Assembly: GCF_003028855.1 (NCBI RefSeq)
Contig: NZ_CP028324.1
Location: 1,922,001 to 1,986,000, forward strand
DNA: 64,000 bases
Reading direction: 5' to 3'
Origin: Pseudoduganella armeniaca
Lineage (GTDB): Bacteria; Pseudomonadota; Gammaproteobacteria; Burkholderiales; Burkholderiaceae_D
Position numbers and translations under genes: made by a program. The stretch's first letter is position 1, and each line of letters begins with the position of its first letter. Shown here piece by piece: positions 9,027 through 15,731 of the stretch. The notes under the pieces are model-generated. The model saw only the letters and a list, made by a program, of their open reading frames with translations, was not told where the DNA came from and did not search any database.

Positions 9027-9056
9027 TTGCCCGTTGGCAACGTCGCCAACTATAAT
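9027..9056 (+). promoter_or_regulatory. Sigma70-type promoter with a 16-bp palindrome in the spacer
   Basis: TTGCCC (9027-9032), an 18-base spacer and a perfect TATAAT (9051-9056) lie 211 bases before the chemoreceptor start. The spacer contains the near-perfect palindrome TTGGCAACGTCGCCAA (9034-9049), placed where a repressor would block polymerase. The remaining leader to 9267 is AT-richer than its surroundings and shows no reading frame I trust. Confidence 0.45.
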
Positions 9057-9267
9057 TTCCCAAGAGACACAAGTTTCACCGTTGCTAACGCCGTGGCGAC
9101 TGGCGCGAAAAACCACAACTTCCGGCGATTTCGCTCCCCTGGTTTTGCATTCGCAGTCAATGTTTGCTACTGTCACTACTTGCGTGATGGCAACGATAAG
9201 TGTGTTACATCAACGTCAAGCACTCTTGGGCAGTCGACAACAACCGTCATTTTTACGAAGAGCCGAA

Positions 9268-11004
9268 ATGAATTTAAGCAAAATGAAAGTAGGGACCCGC
9301 CTCGGTCTCGGGTTCGCACTGGTGCTGCTATTCCTGGTCGTGGTCACCGTGGTCGGCATCTTCCGTATGGCCCAGATCCAGGACCGCCTCGATCACGTGG
9401 TCAGCGTCAACAACGTCGTCACCCGCCTGGTGGTCGACATGCGCCACAACGTGCAGGACCGCATCGGTTCGCTGCGCGTGCTGACCCTGATGTCCGACCC
9501 GGCCGACATGGAGCCCGAATTCGCCCGTCTGAAAGAGCAGACCGCGAAGTACGAAACCGCGCTGAAGAAGCTGGAAGCGCAGTTTGCCATCGAGGCGCTG
9601 CCGGAAGAGAAGAAGCTGCTGGCACAGATCAAGGAACATGAAGCCGTCGCCATGCCGGCCATCGAGCGCGCCTCCGCGCTGTGGCTGGCCAACGACGCGA
9701 TGGGCGCGACCAAGATCCTGATCAAGGAAATCAAGCCCGCGCAGAAGAAGTGGATGGATGCGCTGGACCAGCTGGGTGCCTTCGAGGACAAGCTGAACAA
9801 CCAGGTCAAGATCGACGCGGCCGAAGGCTTCAATAGTGCCCGTACTTTCATGATCGGCATGGGTGTGCTGGCCGTGCTGATCTCGCTGTCGGCCGCCTGG
9901 GCCATCACCCGCGGCCTGCTCAAGCAGCTGGGCGGCGAACCGGAATACACGGCGTCGATCGCCGGCAGCATCGCCAACGGCGACCTGTCGATCGCCATCG
10001 ACACCTCGTCCACCGACCAGGGCAGCCTGCTGGTCGAGATGAAGGAAATGCGCGACAGCCTGGTGGGCATCGTCGGCCAGGTGCGCGTGGGCACCGAGAC
10101 CATCGGCACCGCCTCGCGTGAAATCGCCGCCGGCAACATCGACCTGTCGTCCCGTACCGAAATGCAGGCATCGTCGCTGGAGAAGACCGCGTCGGCAATG
10201 GAAGAACTGACGTCGACCGTCAAGCAGAACGCCGACAACGCCCGTGAAGCGAACCAGCTGGCCGCCAACGCCTCCGACGTGGCCCGCAAGGGTGGCGCCG
10301 TGGTGTCGCAAGTGGTCGACACGATGAGCTCGATCAACGAGTCCGCCAACAAGATCGTCGACATCATCGGCGTGATCGACGGCATCGCCTTCCAGACCAA
10401 CATCCTGGCGCTGAACGCCGCCGTCGAGGCGGCCCGTGCCGGCGAGCAGGGCCGCGGCTTTGCCGTGGTGGCATCCGAAGTGCGCAACCTGGCCCAGCGT
10501 TCCGCTGGCGCCGCCAAGGAAATCAAGGCCCTGATCGGCGACTCCGTCGAGAAGGTCGAGCGCGGTTCGAAGCTGGTCGGCCAGGCCGGCGTGACGATGG
10601 ACGAGGTGGTGGACTCGGTGCGCCGCGTGACCGACATCATGAGCGAGATCGCCAACGCCAGCCAGGAGCAGAGTGCCGGCATCGAGCAGGTCAACCAGTC
10701 GATCATCGAGATGGACAGCATGACCCAGCAGAACGCCGCGCTGGTGGAAGAAGCCGCCGCCGCCGCGCAAAGCCTGCAGGACCAGGCGTCGGAACTGGCC
10801 CGCGTGGTCAGCATCTTCAAGCTGGAAGCGGGCGAGGAGCGTGCCGTGCAGGCCGCCACCGCCGCCGTGCCGACCAAGCAGGTCGCGCTGGTGAAGCCGG
10901 CCGCCAAGGCGCCACGCAAGGCCGTTGCCGCGCAAGCCCCGGCCAAGCCGAAGAAGGTGGTTGCCGCCGCCTCGTCCGGCGCGGACGAGTGGGAAGAATT
11001 CTAA
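9268..11004 (+). CDS. Methyl-accepting chemotaxis protein with CheR-binding tail
   Basis: 578 residues. A transmembrane helix (about 10-32) precedes a periplasmic four-helix ligand-binding domain, followed by TM2 (about 193-212) and a HAMP-like linker. The cytoplasmic coiled coil has the invariant hairpin around 372-410 (GIAFQTNILALNAAVEAA, then AGEQGRGFAVVASEVR). The protein would sense a ligand and control CheA through CheW. An Ala/Lys/Pro-rich linker leads to a final EWEEF, which matches the W-x-x-F pentapeptide that docks CheR and CheB. The ATG at 9268 was chosen because it begins the hydrophobic N-terminus; the frame is open to 9034 but that part is promoter. Two small TonB-C-domain genes follow within 40 bp. 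Confidence 0.94.
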   Translation: MNLSKMKVGTRLGLGFALVLLFLVVVTVVGIFRMAQIQDRLDHVVSVNNVVTRLVVDMRHNVQDRIGSLRVLTLMSDPADMEPEFARLKEQTAKYETALKKLEAQFAIEALPEEKKLLAQIKEHEAVAMPAIERASALWLANDAMGATKILIKEIKPAQKKWMDALDQLGAFEDKLNNQVKIDAAEGFNSARTFMIGMGVLAVLISLSAAWAITRGLLKQLGGEPEYTASIAGSIANGDLSIAIDTSSTDQGSLLVEMKEMRDSLVGIVGQVRVGTETIGTASREIAAGNIDLSSRTEMQASSLEKTASAMEELTSTVKQNADNAREANQLAANASDVARKGGAVVSQVVDTMSSINESANKIVDIIGVIDGIAFQTNILALNAAVEAARAGEQGRGFAVVASEVRNLAQRSAGAAKEIKALIGDSVEKVERGSKLVGQAGVTMDEVVDSVRRVTDIMSEIANASQEQSAGIEQVNQSIIEMDSMTQQNAALVEEAAAAAQSLQDQASELARVVSIFKLEAGEERAVQAATAAVPTKQVALVKPAAKAPRKAVAAQAPAKPKKVVAAASSGADEWEEF

Positions 11005-11043
11005 GCAGTCGCAAAACCTAAACAAGATAAGTTGGAAAGAAAA

Positions 11044-11376
11044 ATGAACAAGCGTTTCATCGGTTTTATCGCAGCAACCCTCGTCTCCGGCGCCGTCATG
11101 GCATCGGAAGTTCCAGCCTCCGTCGATGCGCGCAAGTGCAAGGCGGAGTACCCGAAAGCTTCCCTGCTGAACGAAGAGCAAGGCGCCGTCTCGATGGCCT
11201 TCCTCGTCTCGCCGGCCGGTGACGTGCTGGATTCGAAGGTCGAAAAATCGAGCGGCTACAAGAATCTGGACAAGGCGGCGCTGAAGGCGCTGGCCGGGTG
11301 CAAGTTCAAGCCGGGTACCAAAGACGGCGTCGTGGCGCAGACCTGGACCAAGGTCGACTACGTGTGGTCTCTGTAA
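11044..11376 (+). CDS. Small periplasmic TonB C-terminal-domain protein, copy A
   Basis: 110 residues: a signal peptide (MNKRFIGFIAATLVSGAVMA) followed by a single TonB C-terminal-like domain. The core has AEYPKASLLNEEQGAVSMAFLVSPAGDV, KVEKSSGYKNLDKAALKALAGCKFKP and TWTKVDYVWSL. Two Cys (KCKAEYP and GCKFKP) could form a disulfide. It lacks the membrane anchor and Pro-rich spacer of true TonB, so it is not an energy transducer by itself. The gene lies 39 bp after the chemoreceptor and 32 bp before a close paralogue. Co-transcription with the receptor is likely, but the biological link is unknown. Confidence 0.8.
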   Translation: MNKRFIGFIAATLVSGAVMASEVPASVDARKCKAEYPKASLLNEEQGAVSMAFLVSPAGDVLDSKVEKSSGYKNLDKAALKALAGCKFKPGTKDGVVAQTWTKVDYVWSL

Positions 11377-11408
11377 TCAATCGATTAATCATTTACTGGG
11401 AGAATCTG

Positions 11409-11750
11409 ATGTTCACGAATAAGCGTGTGTTGGGTGTGGTGGCTGCGGTGCTGGTGTCCGGTGCCGCGTTTGGTGCCGAAGTGCCGGCGTCCTTCGATGC
11501 GAAAAACTGCAAGGCCGAGTACCCGAAGGCTTCGCTGATGAACGAAGAGCAGGGCACCGTGTCGATGTCGTTCCTGGTGTCGGCCTCGGGCGACGTCAAG
11601 GATTCGAAAGTCGAGAAGTCGAGCGGCTTCAAGAACCTGGACAAGGCAGCCATCAAGTCCCTGTCGGCCTGCAAGTTCAAGCCGGGCTCGAAGGACGGCG
11701 CACCGGCCGAGACCTGGACCAAGGTGGACTACGCCTGGAAACTCGACTGA
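11409..11750 (+). CDS. Small periplasmic TonB C-terminal-domain protein, copy B
   Basis: 113 residues, a tandem paralogue of the preceding gene. It has a signal peptide (RVLGVVAAVLVSGAAFGA) and then the same domain with the same two Cys (NCKAEYP, ACKFKP). The two copies agree almost throughout the mature domain, which indicates a recent duplication. GGGAG stands 7-11 bases before the ATG. A strong intrinsic terminator ends the transcript 18 bases after the stop codon. Confidence 0.8.
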   Translation: MFTNKRVLGVVAAVLVSGAAFGAEVPASFDAKNCKAEYPKASLMNEEQGTVSMSFLVSASGDVKDSKVEKSSGFKNLDKAAIKSLSACKFKPGSKDGAPAETWTKVDYAWKLD

Positions 11751-11767
11751 TTCGTCGCTATCCCCGC

Positions 11768-11797
11768 GAAAACCGGCTCGTTGCAGCCGGTTTTTTT
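11768..11797 (+). terminator. Rho-independent terminator
   Basis: AAAACCGGCT and AGCCGGTTTT form a ten-base stem with a short loop, followed by a T run. It ends the chemoreceptor/TonB-C-domain transcript. Confidence 0.9.
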
Positions 11798-11883
11798 ATG
11801 CCCGGCGCACGCCGGTCGCCGTCCCCTGTTTGTCTCTGCGGACATCTGTTAATCTGCTGGTATCGCTTGCATCGTTTCCACTC

Positions 11884-12470
11884 ATGAAATACCTGCATTC
11901 CTTACCGCTGTCGCTGTCCCTCTCCATGTTGGTACTGCCAACGCTGTCCGGCTGCGGCATGATGCGCAATACGCACGATCCGGCGCGCGACAAGCAGACA
12001 GTCACCGTCGTCAATGCGATGACCTGGACCAATCCGCTGTCGGGCAAGCGCGACGGCGTAAGGACCGCGTGGCCGCTGACGCAGCTGGCCAACCATGAAG
12101 AAATCTTCCCGCTGGCGCAGATCAAGCACTGTGACAACCCCCAGTCGCCGTGCAAGTGGGGCGTGCTGAGCGCGTCGCGCAGCATTACCCGCTACGAGTA
12201 TATTGCCGGGGCCGTCACACTCGACCTGGGCCTGCTGGTGGACGTGCACCGCCGTCAGCAGGACCGGCGCCGCAATTTCCACACGTCGATGGCGATCCCG
12301 GCCGACGTGGCGGCCCTCACGTACCGCAAGAGCGCGCAGGAGGGGTGGTGCTGCCGTACGGGCAGGTGTACCGGGTGGAGATGGACTACGGGCTGCGTTT
12401 CGAGATCTGTGCGCAGCGCGTGGATGCGAGCGGCCGTGCGCTCGATAAGTGCGATATCCCGTATATTTAA
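11884..12470 (+). pseudogene. Lipoprotein gene with a one-base frameshift
   Basis: The first frame starts at ATG 11884 with a lipoprotein signal (LPTLSGCGMM, lipid-modified Cys). It reads well to TYRKSAQEG near 12344, then turns into Arg/Trp-rich shadow sequence. From about 12345 the frame ending at TAA 12470 gives VVLPYGQVYRVEMDYGLRFE and ICAQRVDASGRALDKCDIPYI, clearly the missing C-terminus. The break falls at a run of four G (12342-12345); a fifth G would restore one frame of about 195 residues. It could be a sequencing error, phase variation in a homopolymer, or a genuine null. The family is unknown to me. The middle segment (ITRYEYIAGAVTLDLGLLVDV) is hydrophobic. Confidence 0.7.
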
Positions 12471-12515
12471 TCGGCAGGGAGACGTGGGTCTCCGAGAGCA
12501 AACGGGAGAGTTCAG

Positions 12516-12689
12516 ATGGCGCAGTCGAAATCGTCGGGCAGTCAGAACAAGCAGTCGGCCACGCAGGCAGAGCAGGAGTCGACCCCTTCCAACAAGAAGG
12601 CCAAGAGCGGCAAGGACGCGGCCAGCCATACCAAGGCCGGCAGCGACAAGGGCGCCGGCGGAGGCAAGAAGCAGGAACGCCATCATTGA
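12516..12689 (+). CDS. Small hydrophilic Lys/Ser/Gln-rich protein
   Basis: 57 residues of very low complexity (Ser, Lys, Gln, Gly, Ala) ending GGGKKQERHH. There is no hydrophobic segment. A good ribosome binding site (GGGAG, 7-11 bases upstream) and a terminator-like stem-loop after the stop codon support expression. The composition resembles small disordered stress or nucleoid-associated proteins. I do not recognise a family. Confidence 0.6.
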   Translation: MAQSKSSGSQNKQSATQAEQESTPSNKKAKSGKDAASHTKAGSDKGAGGGKKQERHH

Positions 12690-12697
12690 TGGCACGG

Positions 12698-12732
12698 GCA
12701 GGCCCGGCGCGGCCCGCCCGGCCTGCGGTTTT
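12698..12732 (+). terminator. GC-rich terminator-like stem-loop
   Basis: GCAGGCC and GGCCTGC flank a GC-rich loop and are followed by GGTTTT, nine bases after the small hydrophilic gene. Confidence 0.6.
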
Positions 12733-12823
12733 GTATGCTGTTGTTCCGTGCTGTAACGATGTGTAAAACCGCGGCGGCGCCACGTCGTTTTCCCTATCAT
12801 GTCTGATTGGGGAGGATATTGCG

Positions 12824-13210
12824 ATGAAGACGTTATTGGTAGTGCCTGTTATTGCTGCCGCGCTGGCTGGCTGTGCCGTGCCTGGACCGTACTATGCCGC
12901 GCAGCCCGCCGATCCATATCAATGGCGTACCGTGTCGGTGACGCCGGTGCCGCTGGGAACTGGAGCGCGTGCGCCGGCCGATGGTGACTATACGTCGCGC
13001 CCGGTAACGACCACGACATACGTGCAGCAGCCGGTCTATGTGCCGCAGCCCGTCTACGCGCCAGCGCCCGTGTATGCACCGGCGCCGGTGTACGCAGCGC
13101 CGCCGGCATACTATTGGCCGCCGGTCTCGATCGGTCTGGATTTCGTGTTCAGCCGCCACAGCCATCATGGTGGCTGGGGTGGACGCGGCTGGGGTCGCGG
13201 AAGGCGCTGA
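12824..13210 (+). CDS. Lipoprotein with Pro/Tyr/Val-rich repeats
   Basis: 128 residues. The lipoprotein signal MKTLLVVPVIAAALAGC gives a lipid-modified Cys17. The centre contains VYVPQPVYAPAPVYAPAPVY, a tandem PVYAPA-type repeat. The C-terminus is Gly/Arg/His-rich (HHGGWGGRGWGRGRR). Similar proteins are common as small surface or periplasmic lipoproteins of unknown function in betaproteobacteria. GGGAGG lies 8 bases before the ATG. It is monocistronic as far as can be seen. Confidence 0.8.
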   Translation: MKTLLVVPVIAAALAGCAVPGPYYAAQPADPYQWRTVSVTPVPLGTGARAPADGDYTSRPVTTTTYVQQPVYVPQPVYAPAPVYAPAPVYAAPPAYYWPPVSIGLDFVFSRHSHHGGWGGRGWGRGRR

Positions 13211-13235
13211 TGGGCGGGGCGCCTCGCCCCGCTCG

Positions 13236-13355
13236 TTAATGCAGCAGGAAGAATGTTGCCTCGTTCAGCAGGTCGGCGGAGCACAGCAGGTAGGTCGACG
13301 TGCCGACGAAACCCAGGACGATCGAGCTCAGCGTAAGTGGAAGATGGCGTAACAT
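13236..13355 (-). CDS. Putative 39-residue membrane protein
   Basis: The ATG at 13355 is preceded by AGGAG with 6-base spacing. The frame encodes one hydrophobic helix (LTLSSIVLGFVGTSTYLL) with a basic N-terminus (MLRH), then a short tail ending FFLLH. It lies between a rightward lipoprotein gene and a leftward gene. The good ribosome site and single-helix topology are the only support. I do not recognise it. Confidence 0.45.
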   Translation of the reverse strand: MLRHLPLTLSSIVLGFVGTSTYLLCSADLLNEATFFLLH

Positions 13356-13470
13356 GATGTGCTCCTGATGGACCGTCGCGGTGGGGTTCGTGATGGTTTC
13401 ATCTTAAGCAAGGCTTAAGGAGCAGTCATCGGCAAAAGGTGCGAGCAGTTGTAGGAATAACGCTCACCGC

Positions 13471-13502
13471 AAAGCGCAGGCAATCCGGCCTGCGCTTTTT
13501 TT
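13471..13502 (+). terminator. Orphan rho-independent terminator
   Basis: AAAGCGCAGG and CCTGCGCTTT form a strong stem followed by seven T on the plus strand. No plus-strand gene ends nearby (the last stop codon is at 13210), so it may end a small RNA or back up the lipoprotein transcript. On the other strand it could serve the gene ending at 13545, but the T run there is only three bases. Confidence 0.75.
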
Positions 13503-13544
13503 GTCCGGATGAAACACGGCCGAGCGAGCGCGCGGCCGGTGGTG

Positions 13545-13994
13545 TTACTTGCGCCCGAACGTGATGACGGCCGTTTCCGGTGCCGTGTCCAGCGCATTCG
13601 AAATCGTCAGCCAGTGCGTCAGGCGCTCCGGATGACGCAGCGTGATGCCGACGCCGTCGATATAACCGATCAGCTCGAGCGAGCGCGCATCCATCTTCGC
13701 CTTCGACACCGTCGGTGCCAGAGCGATCAGGCGGTCGTACGCCTTGCGGATCTTGTTTTCCCACTTGTGCAGGCTGGTCTCGTCGAAACGGTTGGCCTCG
13801 AAATAGACGGTCAGCGAGCCGTCCGGATTGCCGAAGCCGACGATGCCGGCGCCCTTGCGGATCGTGGTCGAAGCGCCCAGGTCGAACGCTTCGGTAGGAA
13901 CGAACACGCCCGCGCGTCCGCCAAAACTGGGATGGCCGACCGGGGTGTCCTTGCTGTAGGTGCTGAGTTCCTTGACTGGAGTATCTTCTGCCAT
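13545..13994 (-). CDS. Hypothetical cytoplasmic protein
   Basis: 149 residues from ATG 13994. No signal peptide or membrane helix. Features are a Gly-rich N-terminal half (FGGRAGVFVPTEAFDLGASTT), a basic amphipathic helix (KWENKIRKAYDRLIALAP) and an aromatic/His-rich end (HPERLTHWLTISNALD). A TTG six codons upstream is in frame but lacks a better ribosome site. The gene is leftward and seems to stand alone, with a perfect 12-bp palindrome 35 bases upstream of the start. I do not recognise a family. Confidence 0.65.
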   Translation of the reverse strand: MAEDTPVKELSTYSKDTPVGHPSFGGRAGVFVPTEAFDLGASTTIRKGAGIVGFGNPDGSLTVYFEANRFDETSLHKWENKIRKAYDRLIALAPTVSKAKMDARSLELIGYIDGVGITLRHPERLTHWLTISNALDTAPETAVITFGRK

Positions 13995-14028
13995 GATGGG
14001 TTGCTTGTGCAAAGGTCGATGCCTTTAT

Positions 14029-14040
14029 TTTAGCGCTAAA
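14029..14040. promoter_or_regulatory. Perfect 12-bp palindrome upstream of a hypothetical gene
   Basis: TTTAGCGCTAAA is a perfect inverted repeat in a short AT-rich patch, with a second inverted repeat AAAGG/CCTTT next to it (14011-14026). Its position just before the leftward gene suggests an operator. The cognate regulator is unknown. Confidence 0.4.
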
Positions 14041-14122
14041 TTAGTTCTATGTGGAAACAATCGCATGTCCAACGCAGCAGAATGTAGACTTGTCGCAACC
14101 TCAAGCGGCGATGGCGCGGTAC

Positions 14123-14533
14123 TCAGTCGTCGATCGCCTCCACACCCTGCTGGCGCAGGCGTTCGACGCTGTCCCGCATCGCCTGCAGCGCCTCGGGCGC
14201 GTGGCCGTCCCACTGCATGACTTCGCCCACCACCAGCAGCGGCTGGCGCGAGCGATATGACTTGGTGGGATTGCCAGGGAAGCGCTTGTCGGTGAGGTTC
14301 GGGTCGTCCTCGATGGGGCCGGTCGGCGCCACCAGGTAGATGCGCCCGGGGCCGTCGCCCTGGGCCAGCTCCGCGCCCCAGATCGCCGCGTCCAGCGTGG
14401 CGCTCAGGTAGACGTGGTTGGCCTTGCGGCCGCTGCCGAAGTTCGACGTGTAGCCTGGCGCGATCAGGTCGCCGGGCCGCAGGTCGGCCTTGGTGCCATG
14501 GTACAGGGGCTGTGCATCGATCCCATGTTGCAT
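14123..14533 (-). CDS. arr: NAD+--rifampin ADP-ribosyltransferase Arr
   Basis: 136 residues, the usual length for Arr. The sequence contains LYHGTKADLRPGDLI, PGYTSNFG, VYLSATLDAAIWGAELA, IYLVAPTGPIEDDPNLTD and FPGNPTKSYRSR. Family catalytic residues His19, Tyr49 and Asp84 (mycobacterial numbering) map to His12, Tyr42 and Asp77 at a constant offset of seven. The enzyme transfers ADP-ribose from NAD+ to the C23 hydroxyl of rifamycins and so inactivates them. AGGAGG lies 6 bases before the ATG. It is a chromosomal copy with no integron or mobile element nearby, so it is probably intrinsic. Confidence 0.93.
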   Translation of the reverse strand: MQHGIDAQPLYHGTKADLRPGDLIAPGYTSNFGSGRKANHVYLSATLDAAIWGAELAQGDGPGRIYLVAPTGPIEDDPNLTDKRFPGNPTKSYRSRQPLLVVGEVMQWDGHAPEALQAMRDSVERLRQQGVEAIDD

Positions 14534-14603
14534 GCATCCTCCTTGGTGGTCGTGTCCGCCAAGCTTAGGTAAACGGCACTCGTTGTTCAAGACCGCGAAA
14601 ACA

Positions 14604-14632
14604 AAAAGCCCCGTGCGGACACGGGGCTTTTC
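14604..14632 (-). terminator. Terminator downstream of tRNA-His
   Basis: On the minus strand, AAAAGCCCCGTG and CACGGGGCTTTTT form a perfect stem with a T run, 12 bases after the tRNA 3' end. Confidence 0.9.
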
Positions 14633-14643
14633 ATCGAATTCGG

Positions 14644-14720
14644 TGGGGTGGCTGATGGGGCTCGAACCCACGACAACAGGAATCACAATCCTGGACTCTA
14701 CCAACTGAGCTACAGCCACC
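14644..14720 (-). tRNA. tRNA-His (anticodon GUG)
   Basis: Acceptor stem GTGGCTG/CAGCCAC, D-arm GCTCAGTTGGTAGAGT, anticodon arm with loop TTGTGAT (GTG), T-arm GGGTTCGAGCCC, and discriminator C followed by an encoded CCA. The extra 5' G(-1) expected for tRNA-His is present opposite the discriminator C. Confidence 0.96.
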
Positions 14721-14848
14721 ACTGAACTACTTCTCTGTTTCTGCAACACCTTCTGCATGACAGAGGCCGCATTATACATAGCCGATTTGCTTCTGGCAAA
14801 TCTAAAAATGAAGTTTCTTCAAAACCGCTGACAGTCGCCGTTTTAGGC

Positions 14849-14881
14849 CAGATTTATCCGGGACAGTCCCGGATAAATCTG
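14849..14881. repeat. Hairpin palindrome beside murI
   Basis: CAGATTTATCCGGGAC and GTCCCGGATAAATCTG form a nearly perfect long stem just after the murI stop codon. It has GGGACAG in common with the dispersed hairpin repeats but different flanking arms, so I keep it separate. A terminator role for the murI operon is possible. Confidence 0.65.
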
Positions 14882-14887
14882 AGCTTT

Positions 14888-15724
14888 CTAGGCAACTTCC
14901 ACGGCTTCGACGTGTGGCGCAAGGCCCAGCAGCCCCTGGAAGGCGGCGGCCAGCACGGCGGCGTCGGCCGTCGTGTAGCCGCGCAGGTGCGCTACGCCGG
15001 CGGGACGCAGCAGGCCCGCGCCTTCCAGCAGGCGGGCGAGCTGGCGCGCGACGGCGTCGCCGGTGTCGACCAGCGTGACGGGGCCGCTGGCGTGCGTCGC
15101 CACGATGCGGCGGATGGCGTCCTCCACGAACGGGTAGTGCGTGCAGCCCAGCACCAGCGTATCCGCACCCTGTTCCAGCAGCGGCACGACATATTTCTCC
15201 AGCATGGCGACGGTCGCCTCCGCGCCCAGTTCGCCCAGCTCGATCTGGTCGACCAGGCCGATGCAGGGCTGTAGCAGGAACTGCGCACCTGTGGCGGCGG
15301 CGATCTGGTCGCGCAGCTGCAGGAGTTTCTCGCCCCGCAGCGTACGGTCCGTGGCCAGCACGCCGACCTTGCCGGACTGCGAGACGGCCGCGCCGGGCTT
15401 CAGTCCCGGTTCGACGCCAACGATCGGCATGCCCGGCCACTCCGCGCGGATGGCCTTGATGGCGGCCACCGTCGCCGTATTGCAGGCGACGACGAGGGCC
15501 TTGGCGCCCTGCTCGAATAGAAAGCGGACTACCGCCAGCGAGCGGGCGATGACCCATTCCTCGCTGCGGTCGCCGTACGGGGCAAAGCCCGAGTCGGCGA
15601 AGTACAGCAGGTGCTCGTGCGGCAGCTGCGCGTGGATATGGCGCAGTACCGACAGCCCGCCGACGCCGGAATCGAAGATGCCGATCGGCGCGTCAAAGGG
15701 GGCGTTGGCGACGGGCTGGGTCAT
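14888..15724 (-). CDS. murI: Glutamate racemase MurI
   Basis: 278 residues. It begins with IGIFDSGVGGLSVLR and has YFADSGFAPYG(D), VVACNTATVAAI (first catalytic Cys), IVGVEPGLKP and LVLGCTHYPF (second catalytic Cys). The enzyme interconverts L- and D-glutamate and supplies D-Glu for peptidoglycan. The canonical ADxxxxPYG segment is ADSGFAPYG, with Phe in place of the more usual Ala or Asn. It is the third gene of a leftward operon and starts 7 bp after the fumarase stop codon. Confidence 0.95.
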   Translation of the reverse strand: MTQPVANAPFDAPIGIFDSGVGGLSVLRHIHAQLPHEHLLYFADSGFAPYGDRSEEWVIARSLAVVRFLFEQGAKALVVACNTATVAAIKAIRAEWPGMPIVGVEPGLKPGAAVSQSGKVGVLATDRTLRGEKLLQLRDQIAAATGAQFLLQPCIGLVDQIELGELGAEATVAMLEKYVVPLLEQGADTLVLGCTHYPFVEDAIRRIVATHASGPVTLVDTGDAVARQLARLLEGAGLLRPAGVAHLRGYTTADAAVLAAAFQGLLGLAPHVEAVEVA

Positions 15725-15731
15725 GGCTGCC

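Noticed and set aside
11044..11750. TonB-C-domain genes considered as true TonB proteins
   Set aside because: They lack a membrane anchor and proline-rich spacer, and no exbB/exbD genes are adjacent.
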